A stretch of 61,095 nt of DNA from positions 1-61,095 of the forward strand of contig SXON01000061.1 in NCBI GenBank assembly GCA_005778355.1. The letters are read 5' to 3'. How positions within the stretch are numbered: position 1 is the first letter of the stretch; each line of letters starts with the position of its first letter. Source of the stretch: Pseudomonadota bacterium. Its GTDB lineage: Bacteria > Myxococcota_A > UBA796 > SXON01. A program made the position numbers and the translations under genes. The notes under the pieces are model-generated. The model was not told the origin of the DNA, made no database searches, and saw only the letters and a list, made by a program, of their open reading frames with translations. This document shows, in pieces, positions 19,609 through 28,838 of this stretch.

Positions 19609-22076
19609 CGGCGACGGCTCCGGAAGGCGAGGGCGGAGCCTACTACAAGCAGCGACCACGGCCCAAGCGACGCACAACCGCCCCCGTAGAGACCACCGCT
19701 TCGCAGCGGATCATCATCGAGCGTGACACCGCTGTCGCCTGGCGTGCCCGGGTCGTCGGGGTCGAGCGGATTGGTGCCGTCGTCGACCTCCTGGCCGTCG
19801 TCGATCCCATCGTCGTCGGTGTCGGTGTCGGTCGGGTCGGTGCCGAGCACCGTCTCCTCGGAGTCGGTGAGGCCGTCGCCGTCGGTGTCGGTCTGCACGT
19901 CGTCCGCCGGGTCGAGCGGGTTGGTGCCGTCCACCTTCACCTCGGCGCCGTCGCTCACCCCGCCGCCGTCGGTGTCCGCGAGGTTGGGGTTGGTGCCAAG
20001 GGCCACCTCCTCGCTGTCGCTCAGCTCGTCGTCGTCGCTGTCGGCGTCGAAGGGGTCGGTGTTGTAGTCTTCGCGCTCGGCGCGGTCCTCCAGGCCGTCG
20101 CCGTCGCTGTCGAGACCCTCGTCGGCGAGGTCGTCGCAGTCGTTGTCGAGTCCATCGGCCGACTCGGCGTTGCCGGGGAAGTTGTTCGCGTCGGCGTCGT
20201 CGCAGTCGTCGTCGTTGGCCACCACGCCGTCGCTCACCGCGCAGGCGAGCACCGGGCTCGCGGCGTCGCCGTGCCCGTCGCCGTCGCTGTCGGCGTAGAA
20301 GGTGATCGCGTCGACCGCGTCTTCGTCGACCTCGCCGTCGCAGTCCTCGTCCACGCCGTCGCAGTGCTCGGGGGCGCCCGGGTTCACGTTGAGGTCGAGG
20401 TCGTTGCAGTCGCCCGAGACATCGACGCTGTTGTCGGGCTGCGTGCACGCGTAGGTGAGGTCGGTCGCGTCGCCCCAGGTGTCGCCGTCGTCGTCGGCGA
20501 ACCAGGTGCTCGCGTCGACCGCGTCGTCGTCGGCCGTGCCGTTGCAGTCATTGTCGGCGTCGTCGCAGACCTCGAGCCCGCCCGGGTAGCTGGTCGAGTC
20601 GGCATCGTCGCAGTCGCTGTCGTCGCTCACGTAGCCGCCGGGGGCCGAGCAGTCGGCCACGCTGTCGGCGGCGTTGCCGAAGAGGTCGCCGTCGTCGTCC
20701 GCGTACCAGGTGGGCGCGTCGGTCGCGCTCTCGTCGGTGCTGCCGTCGCAGTCCTCGTCGACCCCGTCGCAAGTCTCGGGGGCGCCCGGGTACACGTCGC
20801 CGTCGGCGTCGTTGCAGTCGGTGGCGTCGGACACGTAGCCGGTGGGCGCCGAGCAACCCTCGGTGTCGGCGCTCGTGTCGCCGAAGCCGTCGGCGTCGCT
20901 GTCGAGGTAGAACTTCGACGTGTCGATGGCGCTGTTGTCGGCGGTGCCGTCGCAGTCTTCGTCGTCACCGTTGCAGTACTCGCTTGCGCCCGGGTAGTCG
21001 CCGCTGTCGGCGTCGTCGCAGTCGTCGTTGTTGCTGGCGGTGTAGGTGGAGGTGGCGCTGCACCGGCACGTGCTGGCGGTGGTGCCGTAGCCGTCGGCGT
21101 CGGTGTCGTTGTAGAAGGTGGTGCAACCGGTGGCCGCCGCGTCGTTCGAAGAACCGTCGCAATCGTCGTCGTCGGTGGTGGCGCAGGTCTCCGCGGCGCC
21201 GGGGTAAATCGCGGCGTCGGCGTCGTCGCAGTCGGTGCCGCCGCTCGCGGTGCTGGTGTAGCCGTCGCCGTCGGCGTCGGTGTCACATGCGTCGCCCGTG
21301 CCGTCGCCATCGCTGTCGGTCTGCGTGCTATTGCTGGTGGAAGGGCAGTTGTCGTCGATATCGGCCACACCATCGCTGTCGGTGTCGGTCACGGTGACCA
21401 CGGCGTTGTCGAAATAGCAGCCGCCGGTCCGGTCGCCATTGTTGTAGCAGTACACGCCGACGTAGCCGCCGGTGTGCGTCGTCGTCGACGCGTCGATGAG
21501 GAGCTCGCTCGCCTCGTAGTTGCCGTCGTTGTCGTTGTCGGCGTACACATCGATGTCGCTACCGCTGGCGATCACCTTCACTGCCACCACCTCGCCGGTG
21601 TCGAGGGCGCCGCCCGAGTCGACCAGCGTGCCGCTGCCGCCCGAGATGCTGTAGAGGTAGGTGCCCTCGGAGAGGCTGCTCGAACTCCGCCCATTCGACG
21701 CGGCCGGGCAGTCGTTGCCCCCGCAGAAGAGGATCAGGTAGTAGTTGGCCGCCGTGGAGTAGCGGATGACGAGGCCGATTCCGTCGTCGTCGTTCTGGTA
21801 GACGTCGGCGTAGTACACGAAGTCGGAGAACGTCTCCGAGCGGTAGGTGAGGTGATTGTCCTGGGCGTAGCCGCTGCCCCAGGTGCCGCTGCTGCTGGAG
21901 TCGTCGGTCTTCGCGTACACGCCCCCATACAGGTAGGTCGACCACGTGTCGCTGGAGTAGCCCGTGGTCCACCCGGCCGAGCCGCTGAAGCTCGTGGTGG
22001 TGTAGGCGTCGAAGTCCTCGTCGAGGACGGTGAGGTCGGCGGCCTGCGCGCGCAGGAGGAGGAGGGCGAGGAGCAC
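19605..22076 (-). CDS. Secreted MopE/thrombospondin-3 repeat protein with MYXO-CTERM-like tail
   Basis: 823 aa from GTG 22076. Short signal [13 protein letters not shown]. Residues ~15-230 form a concanavalin-like beta-sandwich ([17 protein letters not shown] ... [21 protein letters not shown] ... [15 protein letters not shown]). Next come a TSP3 unit ([20 protein letters not shown]), about eight MopE units, and a string of Ca-binding TSP3/EF-like repeats ([31 protein letters not shown]). The C-terminus [26 protein letters not shown] has Cys, a hydrophobic helix and an Arg run, like the MYXO-CTERM sorting signal. First gene of the OmpA-CotH-LTD operon. Confidence 0.92.
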   Translation of the reverse strand: MLLALLLLRAQAADLTVLDEDFDAYTTTSFSGSAGWTTGYSSDTWSTYLYGGVYAKTDDSSSSGTWGSGYAQDNHLTYRSETFSDFVYYADVYQNDDDGIGLVIRYSTAANYYLILFCGGNDCPAASNGRSSSSLSEGTYLYSISGGSGTLVDSGGALDTGEVVAVKVIASGSDIDVYADNDNDGNYEASELLIDASTTTHTGGYVGVYCYNNGDRTGGCYFDNAVVTVTDTDSDGVADIDDNCPSTSNSTQTDSDGDGTGDACDTDADGDGYTSTASGGTDCDDADAAIYPGAAETCATTDDDDCDGSSNDAAATGCTTFYNDTDADGYGTTASTCRCSATSTYTASNNDDCDDADSGDYPGASEYCNGDDEDCDGTADNSAIDTSKFYLDSDADGFGDTSADTEGCSAPTGYVSDATDCNDADGDVYPGAPETCDGVDEDCDGSTDESATDAPTWYADDDGDLFGNAADSVADCSAPGGYVSDDSDCDDADSTSYPGGLEVCDDADNDCNGTADDDAVDASTWFADDDGDTWGDATDLTYACTQPDNSVDVSGDCNDLDLNVNPGAPEHCDGVDEDCDGEVDEDAVDAITFYADSDGDGHGDAASPVLACAVSDGVVANDDDCDDADANNFPGNAESADGLDNDCDDLADEGLDSDGDGLEDRAEREDYNTDPFDADSDDDELSDSEEVALGTNPNLADTDGGGVSDGAEVKVDGTNPLDPADDVQTDTDGDGLTDSEETVLGTDPTDTDTDDDGIDDGQEVDDGTNPLDPDDPGTPGDSGVTLDDDPLRSGGLYGGGCASLGPWSLLVVGSALAFRSRRR

Positions 22077-22225
22077 GGGCGCAGGGTAGCCGATCCAGCG
22101 CGGAGGAGCGCGCTTTGCACTCGGTCAATGGGCCGACTTTTTGAGTTTTGCGGTTTATTATTTTTCATAAAGTCTGCCCTGGACGTGCCGAATTACTGTA
22201 TCGTCGCGCAGCGCTGGAGCACCGC
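22077..22225. promoter_or_regulatory. AT-rich divergent promoter region
   Basis: Between the divergent envelope operon and the beta-helix gene. Bases 22136-22180 form a strikingly AT-rich island in ~70% GC DNA (TTTTTGAGTTTTGCGG, TTTATTATTTTTCATAA). On the plus strand TTGAGT at 22141 with CATAAA about 19 bases downstream is a weak -35/-10 candidate; the opposite strand offers TTTATG and AATAATA. I see no clear operator. The island may serve both transcription units. Confidence 0.4.
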
Positions 22226-24025
22226 ATGTCGCCTTGCAGGAGTCTCGTCCTCGTCCTCGTGCTCGTGGGTTGTGGTCACGCTGTGGACGGCGATGAGCTG
22301 GGGCTCGGCGAGGACCAGGACTGGGCGGCGAGCGACAAGGCCGACACCGTGTGCGCGACGGGGGGGAGCTACACGACCGTCCAGAGCGCGATCAACGCGG
22401 CAGCGGCGGGCTCCACGATCACCATCTGCGCGGGGACGTTCAAGGAGCGACTGACGATCAGTAAGTCGCTCACCCTCGACGGCGCCGGCGCCACGACGAT
22501 CCTCGACGCCAACAAGAGCGGCTCGGCGATCACCCTGACGGGCGGGGCCACGCTCACCGTGAAGGACATGACGGTCAAGAACGCGCGCACGGCCGGCATC
22601 TCGTGCTCGAGCAGCACCCTCTCGGTGTCAAGTGTCACGTTCTCTTCGAACAAGGCGAGCAGTAACGGCGGCGGCATCTATGCGAGCAGTTGCGCGCTGA
22701 CCGTGTCGAGTTCGACCTTCTCCACCAACTCCACCTCGGGCAAGGGCGGGGCGATCTACGGGACCAGCAGCTCGGGGACGATCGGGAGCTCCAGCTTCAC
22801 GTCGAACAAGTCGTCCTCGAAGGGGGGCGCCGTGGCCCTGATCGGCGGGACCGTGACGGTGGACGGAAACACCTTCACGACCAACATCGGGTCGAGCGGC
22901 GGCGCGGTGTACCTCGAGGCCGATAACGACGTGACGAACAACACCTTCAGCGGCAACACCGTCACCTACCATGGCGGTGGGATCTACTCGGAGTCCGGCG
23001 ACGGCGACTACACGGGCAACACCTTCACCGACAACTACGCCGGGGAAGACGGCGGCGGCCTCTACGTCAACACCTCCTACGCCTACATTGCCGACAACGA
23101 CTTCGTGGGCAACGACGCCCTCGACGATGCGGGGGCGCTCCGGGCGCTCTCCAGCTTTGCGATAATCGAGAACAACTACTTCGAGGCCAACACGGCCGGC
23201 GACACCGCCGGCGCGGTGAAGATCTCGCACAAGTACGGCACCTTCACCGACAACGTGCTGGTTGACAACGTGGCGGTGACCACTGGCGGCGGCCTGTACC
23301 TCGACGAGGACACGACCGCGGTGGATGGCTGTACCTTCGAGGGCAACAGTGCCGCGATCGGCGGCGGCATGTACCAGTCGTCGGGCTGGCGTACCACGGA
23401 GATCTCGGACTCGAGCTTCGTCGACAACACGGCCTCATCGTATGGCGGTGGGTTGGCGGTGTCGCTCTCCCCGTATGGTGTGCACACCACGCGCGTGGAG
23501 TTCGACGGCAACACGGCGGCCTACGGCGGCGGCGTGTTTGCCGACCAGAGCGGACTGGAGCTCGAGAACACGCTTGTCCACTGGAACACCGCGACGGCGG
23601 CCGGCGGCGGACTCTACGCCGCGTCGGGCGACACGTCTGTCGTCAACGCGGTGTTCTATCGGAACACGGCGCCCTCGGGGTCCGGCCTCTACGTGTCCGC
23701 AGTGACCGGCGACGGCGTGAGGAACACGCAACTCTACAAGCAGGCGAGTGGCTACGCGGTGACGGTGGCGAGCGGCACGCTCGGTTGGGAGTACAACAAC
23801 TCTTACCTCAACACCGTGGGCAACTTCAGCGGCATGTCCGACCCGGTGGGCACCAGTGGAAACACCTCGGCGCTGCCGTACTTCTACGATGCCAGTAACG
23901 GCGACTTCCACATCTACACCAAGAGCCCGGGTTACAACGGGGGCGACCCGGACACGGCGTACAACGACGCGGATGGGTCGAGGAATGACATGGGGGTGTT
24001 TGGGGGGCCGAACGGAGCATGGTGA
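22226..24025 (+). CDS. Right-handed parallel beta-helix lipoprotein
   Basis: 599 aa from ATG 22226 (MSPCRSLVLVLVLVGC); the frame is open further upstream but the signal peptide fixes this start. Lipobox LVGC. The segment SYTTVQSAINAAAAGSTITICAGTFKERLTISKSLTLDGAG is the standard N-terminal rung of pectin-lyase-like folds. It is followed by ~18 coils with GGGIY/GGGLY/GGAV signatures and Asn ladders, as in polymorphic outer-membrane-protein repeats. The C-terminal NGDFHIYTKSPGYNGGDPDTAYNDADGSRNDMGVFGGP is the usual closing motif. Probably surface adhesin or matrix protein; catalytic residues of lyases not seen. Confidence 0.9.
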   Translation: MSPCRSLVLVLVLVGCGHAVDGDELGLGEDQDWAASDKADTVCATGGSYTTVQSAINAAAAGSTITICAGTFKERLTISKSLTLDGAGATTILDANKSGSAITLTGGATLTVKDMTVKNARTAGISCSSSTLSVSSVTFSSNKASSNGGGIYASSCALTVSSSTFSTNSTSGKGGAIYGTSSSGTIGSSSFTSNKSSSKGGAVALIGGTVTVDGNTFTTNIGSSGGAVYLEADNDVTNNTFSGNTVTYHGGGIYSESGDGDYTGNTFTDNYAGEDGGGLYVNTSYAYIADNDFVGNDALDDAGALRALSSFAIIENNYFEANTAGDTAGAVKISHKYGTFTDNVLVDNVAVTTGGGLYLDEDTTAVDGCTFEGNSAAIGGGMYQSSGWRTTEISDSSFVDNTASSYGGGLAVSLSPYGVHTTRVEFDGNTAAYGGGVFADQSGLELENTLVHWNTATAAGGGLYAASGDTSVVNAVFYRNTAPSGSGLYVSAVTGDGVRNTQLYKQASGYAVTVASGTLGWEYNNSYLNTVGNFSGMSDPVGTSGNTSALPYFYDASNGDFHIYTKSPGYNGGDPDTAYNDADGSRNDMGVFGGPNGAW

Positions 24026-24054
24026 TCCGAAAGCAAGGTTTGACGAAGATCGAG

Positions 24055-24073
24055 GCGCCCTGAACGTGGGCGC
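24055..24073. terminator. Possible convergent terminator hairpin
   Basis: GCGCCC, a 7-base loop and GGGCGC lie in the 67-bp convergent gap between the beta-helix and Fic genes. Only a 6-bp stem without a T tract, so the call is weak. Confidence 0.3.
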
Positions 24074-24092
24074 GTGACGGCAGGCAAACGGA

Positions 24093-25469
24093 TCATGGCT
24101 GCGCCATCCGTCTCCACTCCCGGAACTCGCTGAGGCGCAGCCCAAACCGCGCGATGCTCCCCTCGTGGAGCAGATGGAGCTCGTTGATGGCCATCGCGAT
24201 GACGGTGGCCAGATTGGCCGCGTCGACCACACCCGCGGCGCGTTCTCGCAGACGTGCGGGGTCGATGGGGTCGCCGTCCTTCACCGTGTCGCGCACGATT
24301 TCAGCCAACTCCGCGCGATAGCGGAGGCGAAGGGGATCCGGCGCTGGGAGTGCGTCGCGAATCGTGGTGAATCGCTCGCACGAGCGCTCGTACGCCCATG
24401 CGAACAGCTCTCCCATGAGCTCCACTCGGTTGAGTTCGTACACCCCGAGAATGGCGTCCACGTACGCCCGGGTGGGCACGTCCACGAAGCTCAACGGCGC
24501 GAGGTTGTCCCGCACGAAGGGGATGCTTGCCGCCACGCGGGACACCCGCTTGTTCACGTCCTCGAAGGGTTGCAGGTAGGGGATCTGCACCAGCACGAAC
24601 ATGGCCTGCTCGAAAGGATCCTGGATGGCGCCTGCCTTCCGAAGGATCTGATCGAACGACTCCTCGATGAGCTGCGGGATCCCAGTTGGCTGGAACGTCG
24701 TTCCGGAGATGCTGACCATGATCGTTCGAAGTCGGCCGACGGCTCGCGGATCGGACAGGAGGTTGTCAGCGAGGGCCGCATGGAGGTTCTGAAGGGTGTA
24801 CCGGTTGAAGCTGACGGTCTCCGCGGAATCGACGAGCATCTCGATCGCCGCCTTGTGGTTGAGGATCATCTGGGCTTCGATTTGGTCCTTGCCCTCCGCC
24901 ACGCGCCCGAACTCGATCAGGTTCTGCGTGTCGAGTCGCGAGTATGTGTTGCCTTCGAGGCGACTCGAGGCCCATGAGAGGTCGATGAGGAGCCGACCCA
25001 GGACCTGCCGCGCGTACGTCCCCGCGGGGCGGGCCCCGTCGGGCGAGCGCCCGACGTCGTGGAGGTGGGCGCGGACGGGGGCCGCCAGGTAGTAATCGCG
25101 GTTCGGGCGATAGGCGTCGAGAAACTCCCGTCGGTACCCGACAGGGGTTCGTTGGTAGAGGGGCCTGCGCACGAGCTGCTCCACCTCCACCCCGGCCTGG
25201 GGCCGCCACTCGCGAGCGGCGCCGCGCGCGGCGCCCGGAGCCTCGTCGCCCGACGCTCGCGGGCGGGACGGGAGATACCGGCGTGACGAGGAGCCGCCGA
25301 CGGCGTGGACCCGTCCGGCGGATGCCAGTTGCGCCAAGTACCGCTGCAGCGTGCGCCTCGGGAACTCCGGGAGCTGTGCGGTGAGGTCGTCGATCGACAG
25401 TCCCTCCGGGTGCGCCGTCACAATCGCGACGATGGCGTCGAGCGACGCGGAGGGAGTGGGGCGGGGCAT
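24093..25469 (-). CDS. Fic-domain protein with N-terminal winged-helix; His-less motif
   Basis: 458 aa from ATG 25469; a GTG at 25538 would run through the operator repeats and is less likely. Residues ~8-60 are a winged-helix DNA-binding domain (LDAIVAIVTAHPEGLSIDDLTAQLPEFPRRTLQRYLAQLASAGRV). The Fic core is at ~150-390. Its active motif reads QPFEDVNKRVSR (300-311) instead of HxFxxGNxRxxR: the catalytic His is Gln and the first Gly is Val, while Asn and both Arg remain. An inhibitory-helix motif SSRLEGN (168-174) is present in cis. This variant motif occurs in a recognisable Fic subgroup; its activity is uncertain. I infer a DNA-binding regulator that controls its own promoter. Confidence 0.88.
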   Translation of the reverse strand: MPRPTPSASLDAIVAIVTAHPEGLSIDDLTAQLPEFPRRTLQRYLAQLASAGRVHAVGGSSSRRYLPSRPRASGDEAPGAARGAAREWRPQAGVEVEQLVRRPLYQRTPVGYRREFLDAYRPNRDYYLAAPVRAHLHDVGRSPDGARPAGTYARQVLGRLLIDLSWASSRLEGNTYSRLDTQNLIEFGRVAEGKDQIEAQMILNHKAAIEMLVDSAETVSFNRYTLQNLHAALADNLLSDPRAVGRLRTIMVSISGTTFQPTGIPQLIEESFDQILRKAGAIQDPFEQAMFVLVQIPYLQPFEDVNKRVSRVAASIPFVRDNLAPLSFVDVPTRAYVDAILGVYELNRVELMGELFAWAYERSCERFTTIRDALPAPDPLRLRYRAELAEIVRDTVKDGDPIDPARLRERAAGVVDAANLATVIAMAINELHLLHEGSIARFGLRLSEFREWRRMAQP

Positions 25470-25479
25470 CGCGATCTCG

Positions 25480-25541
25480 GTAGTGGCGCGAGGCTCGTAT
25501 CGCGCCACTACCGGTGGCGCGAGCCCTTCTCGCGCCACTAC
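25480..25541. promoter_or_regulatory. Tandem inverted-repeat operator upstream of the Fic gene
   Basis: Four copies of the half-site TGGCGCGA alternate in orientation: GTAGTGGCGCGA at 25480-25491 with its exact complement at 25500-25511 (8-base gap), then TGGCGCGA at 25515-25522 with TCGCGCCA at 25530-25537 (7-base gap). They begin 11 bases upstream of the Fic start codon. The array is too regular for chance and is the likely binding site of the Fic protein's own winged-helix domain. Confidence 0.75.
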
Positions 25542-25924
25542 GATGCGGCGAGGACCCGCCCCCTCGGCCTCCTCACCTCCTCGCTCCTCACCCCCACCCG
25601 ATAGCGCGCCGATGATCCCTTCGGCGGGCCTGAGGGTGCCTGGTGACGAAACGGGGGCTCGCCCTTCAGCGCGTGCTGGACATGGGCTCCTCCCTCACCG
25701 AGGCTGATCCGCTCGAGCAAGCGATCGAGGACCTTCCGCTCGTCTGCTAGTCGGTTGCACGCTGGCTCGCCTCGCGTCATCGTCGAACCTCGCCCGCCGG
25801 CCCTCACGCGGCATGGGGCGGCGTGCAAGATGGGATCTGCTACGTGTCCAGGTTCGATAGGCACAACCTTCGATGGCGCGGTGCGCCGCGCTGGCGGCAC
25901 CCAGGCCCAGTGTAGACTGCGACG
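25542..25924. other. Intergenic stretch with one doubtful 80-aa ORF
   Basis: 383 bp between the Fic operator and a plus-strand lipoprotein gene. On the minus strand an ORF runs from ATG 25780 to 25538, reading MTRGEPACNRLADERKVLDRLLERISLGEGG and onward, helical at first and Arg/Pro rich later. It ends inside the operator and has no family I recognise; the conserved look of its first half suggests a remnant of a longer gene. A promoter for the downstream lipoprotein should lie near 25880-25915 but no good boxes are visible. Confidence 0.35.
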
Positions 25925-27565
25925 ATGCAACCGCCGGTGAGGCTCCCCCGCTACAGCACCGCCGCCATCCTCCTCGGATGGGCTCTGGCCTGCTGTGACA
26001 CGCCTGCCAGCCGACAGGCGCCCCCCGGCAGCGGCGCCGAGCCCGGCAACTCCACCGACACCGGGGCAGACGGCGACACCGAGTCCGGGACCGACAGCGG
26101 CAACGGCACTGCCGATGGCGACGGCGACGGCTACGCCGCCGCGGACGACTGCGACGACGACGATCCGGACGTGTACCCGGGCTCTCCCGCGCTCTGCGAG
26201 GAGCGCACCTGCGGCTGGGACTTCTGCGGGGGCCTGTGCGGCGGCGTGTCCTGCGCCTCCGGTCCCACGACCAACACCGTGCTCCAGATCGTCGGGAGCT
26301 GGTATGTCCCGTCGACGTCGAACGCGCTCCTCGTGGAGGATCCCGACGAGTCGCCCGCGGGCGCGGACTTCAGGGGCCAGCTCTTCTACGCCGCCGACGA
26401 CACGTCCGGTGGCGACGTTCCGCTCTACCGCCTCCACCATTCGGCTCCCGGGCAGGACGACGACGACCACATGGTCAGCACCGACCCCGGCGAGGGTGCG
26501 CCTGACTACGCGCTCGAGGCCGAGCTCGCGCTGGGATGGTCGAGCGAGCGGGAGGGAACCGAGCAGCTCCACCGGTACTTGTCCGCCGACCCCTACGACC
26601 ACGACGCCGGCTTCCCCTCCGACCCGCCGAGCGGGTATGACGCGGAGGGGGGCCTCGCGTGGGTGTACCCGCGCTACGGCCTGGCCGACGAAGTGATCAC
26701 CACGGTGGCGGGCGCGGAGGTCGAGCTCGGAGTGAACGCCGTGGCAGGAGGCGCCGCATGGTCCCTGCGCTGGGGCGGCGTCGAGTTCCTGAGCGCCTAC
26801 GACTTCGGCAGGCAACTCCAGATCGCGTTGCAGGCCAACGGCGTCGGGGAAGCGGACAACCCGACGGAGGCCGGGGACGCCCACGCCGCCCCGGGCGATC
26901 CGGATGGATGGCGCCACGGCTCGCCCGTGCTCGAGCTGACCACCGGACCGGGCTCGGTGTACACCCGAACCCGCCCCCTCCAGTGGCTCCCCGAGGGGTT
27001 CCACACCGGCGCGCACGACCCGGCGCGCAACCCTGTTGCCTGGAACGGGAGCTTCGAGAAGGAGATCACGCTGGACTACGGCGGCAACCCGCACATCCTC
27101 GCCTGGACCACCCGGATCACGCTGCCCGAGCCGCAAGGGAGCCTCAACATCGAGCTGGCCACCGGTTACCTCACCGGGGCCTTCGACACGTTCTACACCT
27201 ACGATGCCAGCACCGGGTTGCTGGTGGACAAGACTGCGGGTATCCCCGCGATGGGCTGTGTCGACCCCTCCGAGGATCCTGACCAGCAGGCGCCGGCGGG
27301 CGGGGTCATCGTGGCCACCTCTTCCGGCTCACACGCGATGGGCGTGTACCGGGACCGCAGCCTCAACGCCGTGGAAGGGTACGGCCTCTGCAGCTTCCTC
27401 GACGGCGACACGGACCCCCACGCCTTCTCCACCTCGAAGTGGAACCTGCTCGAGCGGCCTTCGGGCGGGCTGGACGCGGGAACCTACGCCTGGGGCTTCT
27501 TCCTCGTGGTGGGCACCCTCGAAGACTGCGTCGCCGCCATGGACGAGCTCTACGCGGCTCGGTGA
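25925..27565 (+). CDS. Large lipoprotein with one MopE motif and a DUF5648-like segment
   Basis: 546 aa. Signal peptide with lipobox ALAC(C), then a Gly/Asp/Thr spacer (NSTDTGADGDTESGTDSG) and a single MopE half-unit (DGDGDGYAAADDCDDDDPDVYPGSPALC). Residues ~125-210 (LYRLHHSAPGQDDDDHMVST) resemble DUF5648 beta-trefoil-like units. From ~240 to the end there is a beta-sandwich with SLRWGGVEFLSAYDFGRQLQIALQ, resembling galactose-mutarotase-like folds of carbohydrate enzymes. No catalytic residues identified with confidence. Probably exported carbohydrate-binding or sugar-active protein. The surrounding genes suggest an accessory origin. Confidence 0.8.
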   Translation: MQPPVRLPRYSTAAILLGWALACCDTPASRQAPPGSGAEPGNSTDTGADGDTESGTDSGNGTADGDGDGYAAADDCDDDDPDVYPGSPALCEERTCGWDFCGGLCGGVSCASGPTTNTVLQIVGSWYVPSTSNALLVEDPDESPAGADFRGQLFYAADDTSGGDVPLYRLHHSAPGQDDDDHMVSTDPGEGAPDYALEAELALGWSSEREGTEQLHRYLSADPYDHDAGFPSDPPSGYDAEGGLAWVYPRYGLADEVITTVAGAEVELGVNAVAGGAAWSLRWGGVEFLSAYDFGRQLQIALQANGVGEADNPTEAGDAHAAPGDPDGWRHGSPVLELTTGPGSVYTRTRPLQWLPEGFHTGAHDPARNPVAWNGSFEKEITLDYGGNPHILAWTTRITLPEPQGSLNIELATGYLTGAFDTFYTYDASTGLLVDKTAGIPAMGCVDPSEDPDQQAPAGGVIVATSSGSHAMGVYRDRSLNAVEGYGLCSFLDGDTDPHAFSTSKWNLLERPSGGLDAGTYAWGFFLVVGTLEDCVAAMDELYAAR

Positions 27566-27902
27566 CAGCGGCGGTCGCACAAACTATTTTCTCACACATA
27601 CACAGCCGGTCCCGAGTCTCCCCGGCCAGGATGCCCCGAGACGAGCAGGCCGCCACCCCGGCATCGACCGGCCGCAGCGGGGCCTCCTCCGCTCGCGGGA
27701 ACGCCTGGATGCAGGAGAGCCTGCTCGCCGGCTCCCGCGAAATTCCGACCCCCGCCGCGGACGCCGGGCCGGCTGCCCCCGATTGGATCACCGACCTGCT
27801 CGAGCACGCGCCGCCCACGGCGCGTGGGGGCGGGGTGTGGGACGGTGTGATCGCGCAGGTCCGCCGGCACGCGGGCCCGGGTCAGGAGCAGCGGCCCAAC
27901 GG
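27566..27902. other. Non-annotated stretch with possible N-terminal gene fragment
   Basis: A short A/T-richer junction (27585-27605) is followed by a plus-strand frame from ATG 27631 (MPRDEQAATPASTGRSGAS ... DWITDLLEHAPPTARGG ... VIAQVRRHAGPGQ) that looks protein-like until about 27900, where it runs abruptly into the reverse-strand lipoprotein fragment. I do not recognise it. It is best read as one more broken piece in this mosaic. Confidence 0.35.
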
Positions 27903-28204
27903 TAGGTGCCGGGGGCGACGCGCACCTCGACGGGGCCGCCGGGGGCGAGCTCGGCGAGGCGGGCGACCATTCCCTCCAGCGAGGCGAGCGGGGCGGTGGC
28001 GTCGGTGCCGACGGCGGCATCGTCGCCGTCCGCGGCGAGGAAGAGCTCCAGGGTCGCGGCCTCTCCCGCCGGGTCGATCTCCCCGGCCTCCCCGTCGGGC
28101 GCTCCCGCCTCTCCGCCCGTGTCCGCCTCCCCCGGAAAGGGCGGCGAGGGCCGCGCCGCGAGGAAGCCCAGGGAGCAGCCGAGGAGGAGCGCGGCCAGCG
28201 TCAG
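27903..28204 (-). pseudogene. 5' fragment of a beta-helix-type lipoprotein gene
   Basis: The frame reads LTLAALLLGCSLGF (lipobox LLGC), a Pro/Gly/Asp spacer, and LELFLAADGDDAAVGTDATAPLASLEGMVARLAELAPGGPVEVRVAPGTYR. The last part is the standard opening rung of parallel beta-helix proteins (xPDGDDxxxGT...APLASLExA...VxVxPGTY). It stops making sense right after TYR at ~27905, so only about the first 100 codons survive. The probable CTG start overlaps the stop of the neighbouring fragment (CTGA), hinting at a former operon. Confidence 0.65.
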
Positions 28205-28520
28205 TAGAGGGCGTCCAGGACGTCGATCACCGCGTCGGGGTCGGCGCGCTCGGGGTCGGGGAAGCTGTCCTCGACGGTCTTGTTCGCCCACCACGCCATC
28301 GCCCGGTAGTGGTGGTTCACGCCGGTCCAGGACGCGCGGTGGTTGTCGAGGCGGTGCTCGGCCCACTCGTCGGTCCACGAGTCGGTGGTGTACTCGTCGA
28401 GGCAGTCGCCCTCGTCGACGATGCCGAGGACGCGGTCGGCGTAGTCGCACCACTGTTGGCGGGTGAGCGAGTTGATGAGGCAGTAGCACCCCAGCGGGGT
28501 ACCACCCCTGAACGAGCGCG
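28201..28520 (-). pseudogene. 3' fragment of an unrecognised gene
   Basis: Minus-strand frame ending in TGA at 28201: GCYCLINSLTRQQWCDYADRV, DEGDCLDEYTTDSWTDEWAEHRLDN, NHHYRAMAWWANKTVEDSFPDPERADPDAVIDVLDALY. It is rich in Trp, Tyr and Asp and has three Cys, so it was probably an exported protein. There is no start codon; upstream it runs into the IS110 remnant near 28520. It precedes the lipoprotein fragment with a CTGA overlap. Function unknown. Confidence 0.6.
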
Positions 28521-28525
28521 TAGCT

Positions 28526-28546
28526 CAACGGGGTCACCGGCCATGA
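28526..28546 (+). repeat. IS110 5'-flank repeat (copy 1)
   Basis: CAACGGGGTCACCGGCCATGA precedes and includes the start codon of the IS110 remnant. The same block (one mismatch) precedes the complete IS110 transposase on the minus strand at 48498-48518. It therefore marks a conserved left end of this IS family. Confidence 0.65.
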
Positions 28547-28838
28547 ACGAGTATGGCGCCTGCGTCGTCGGCATCGATCTCGGGGACCGCAAGTCCATGG
28601 CGCGCGACTACTCCCCCGGGGTCGTCGTGAAGTGGTTCGAGTTCCCGATGACCCCGGCCGGGGTTCGCGAGGCCTTCGAGGGCCAGGGGTTCTCGCGGGT
28701 GGTGATGGAGGCCGGTGCGCGGTCGCGGTGGGTGACGCGCCTGCTGCGGACGCTCGGGTACGAGCCGCTGGTCGCCAGTGCGCGGAAGTTGAAGGCGATC
28801 AGCGCCAACGAGCGGAAGAGCGACCGCAACGACGCGCT
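28543..28838 (+). pseudogene. IS110-family transposase, N-terminal remnant
   Basis: From ATG 28543 the frame gives VVGIDLGDRKSMARDY (first catalytic Asp), RVVMEAGARSRWVTRLLRTLGYE (Glu), VASARKLKAISANERKSDRNDA (RNase H-like DEDD region). Homology stops after RNDA at ~28838; the transposase_20 half with the Ser nucleophile is missing. It is diverged from the complete IS110 at 47.1-48.5 kb (for example VMEAGARSRW against VLEAGTPATW), so it is a separate, older insertion. Confidence 0.85.

Noticed and set aside
25538..27136. 532-aa minus-strand ORF opposite the 546-aa lipoprotein
   Set aside because: The plus-strand protein has a lipobox and MopE motif; the reverse product is compositional noise. 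Only its last 80 codons, outside the lipoprotein, were kept as a doubtful ORF.
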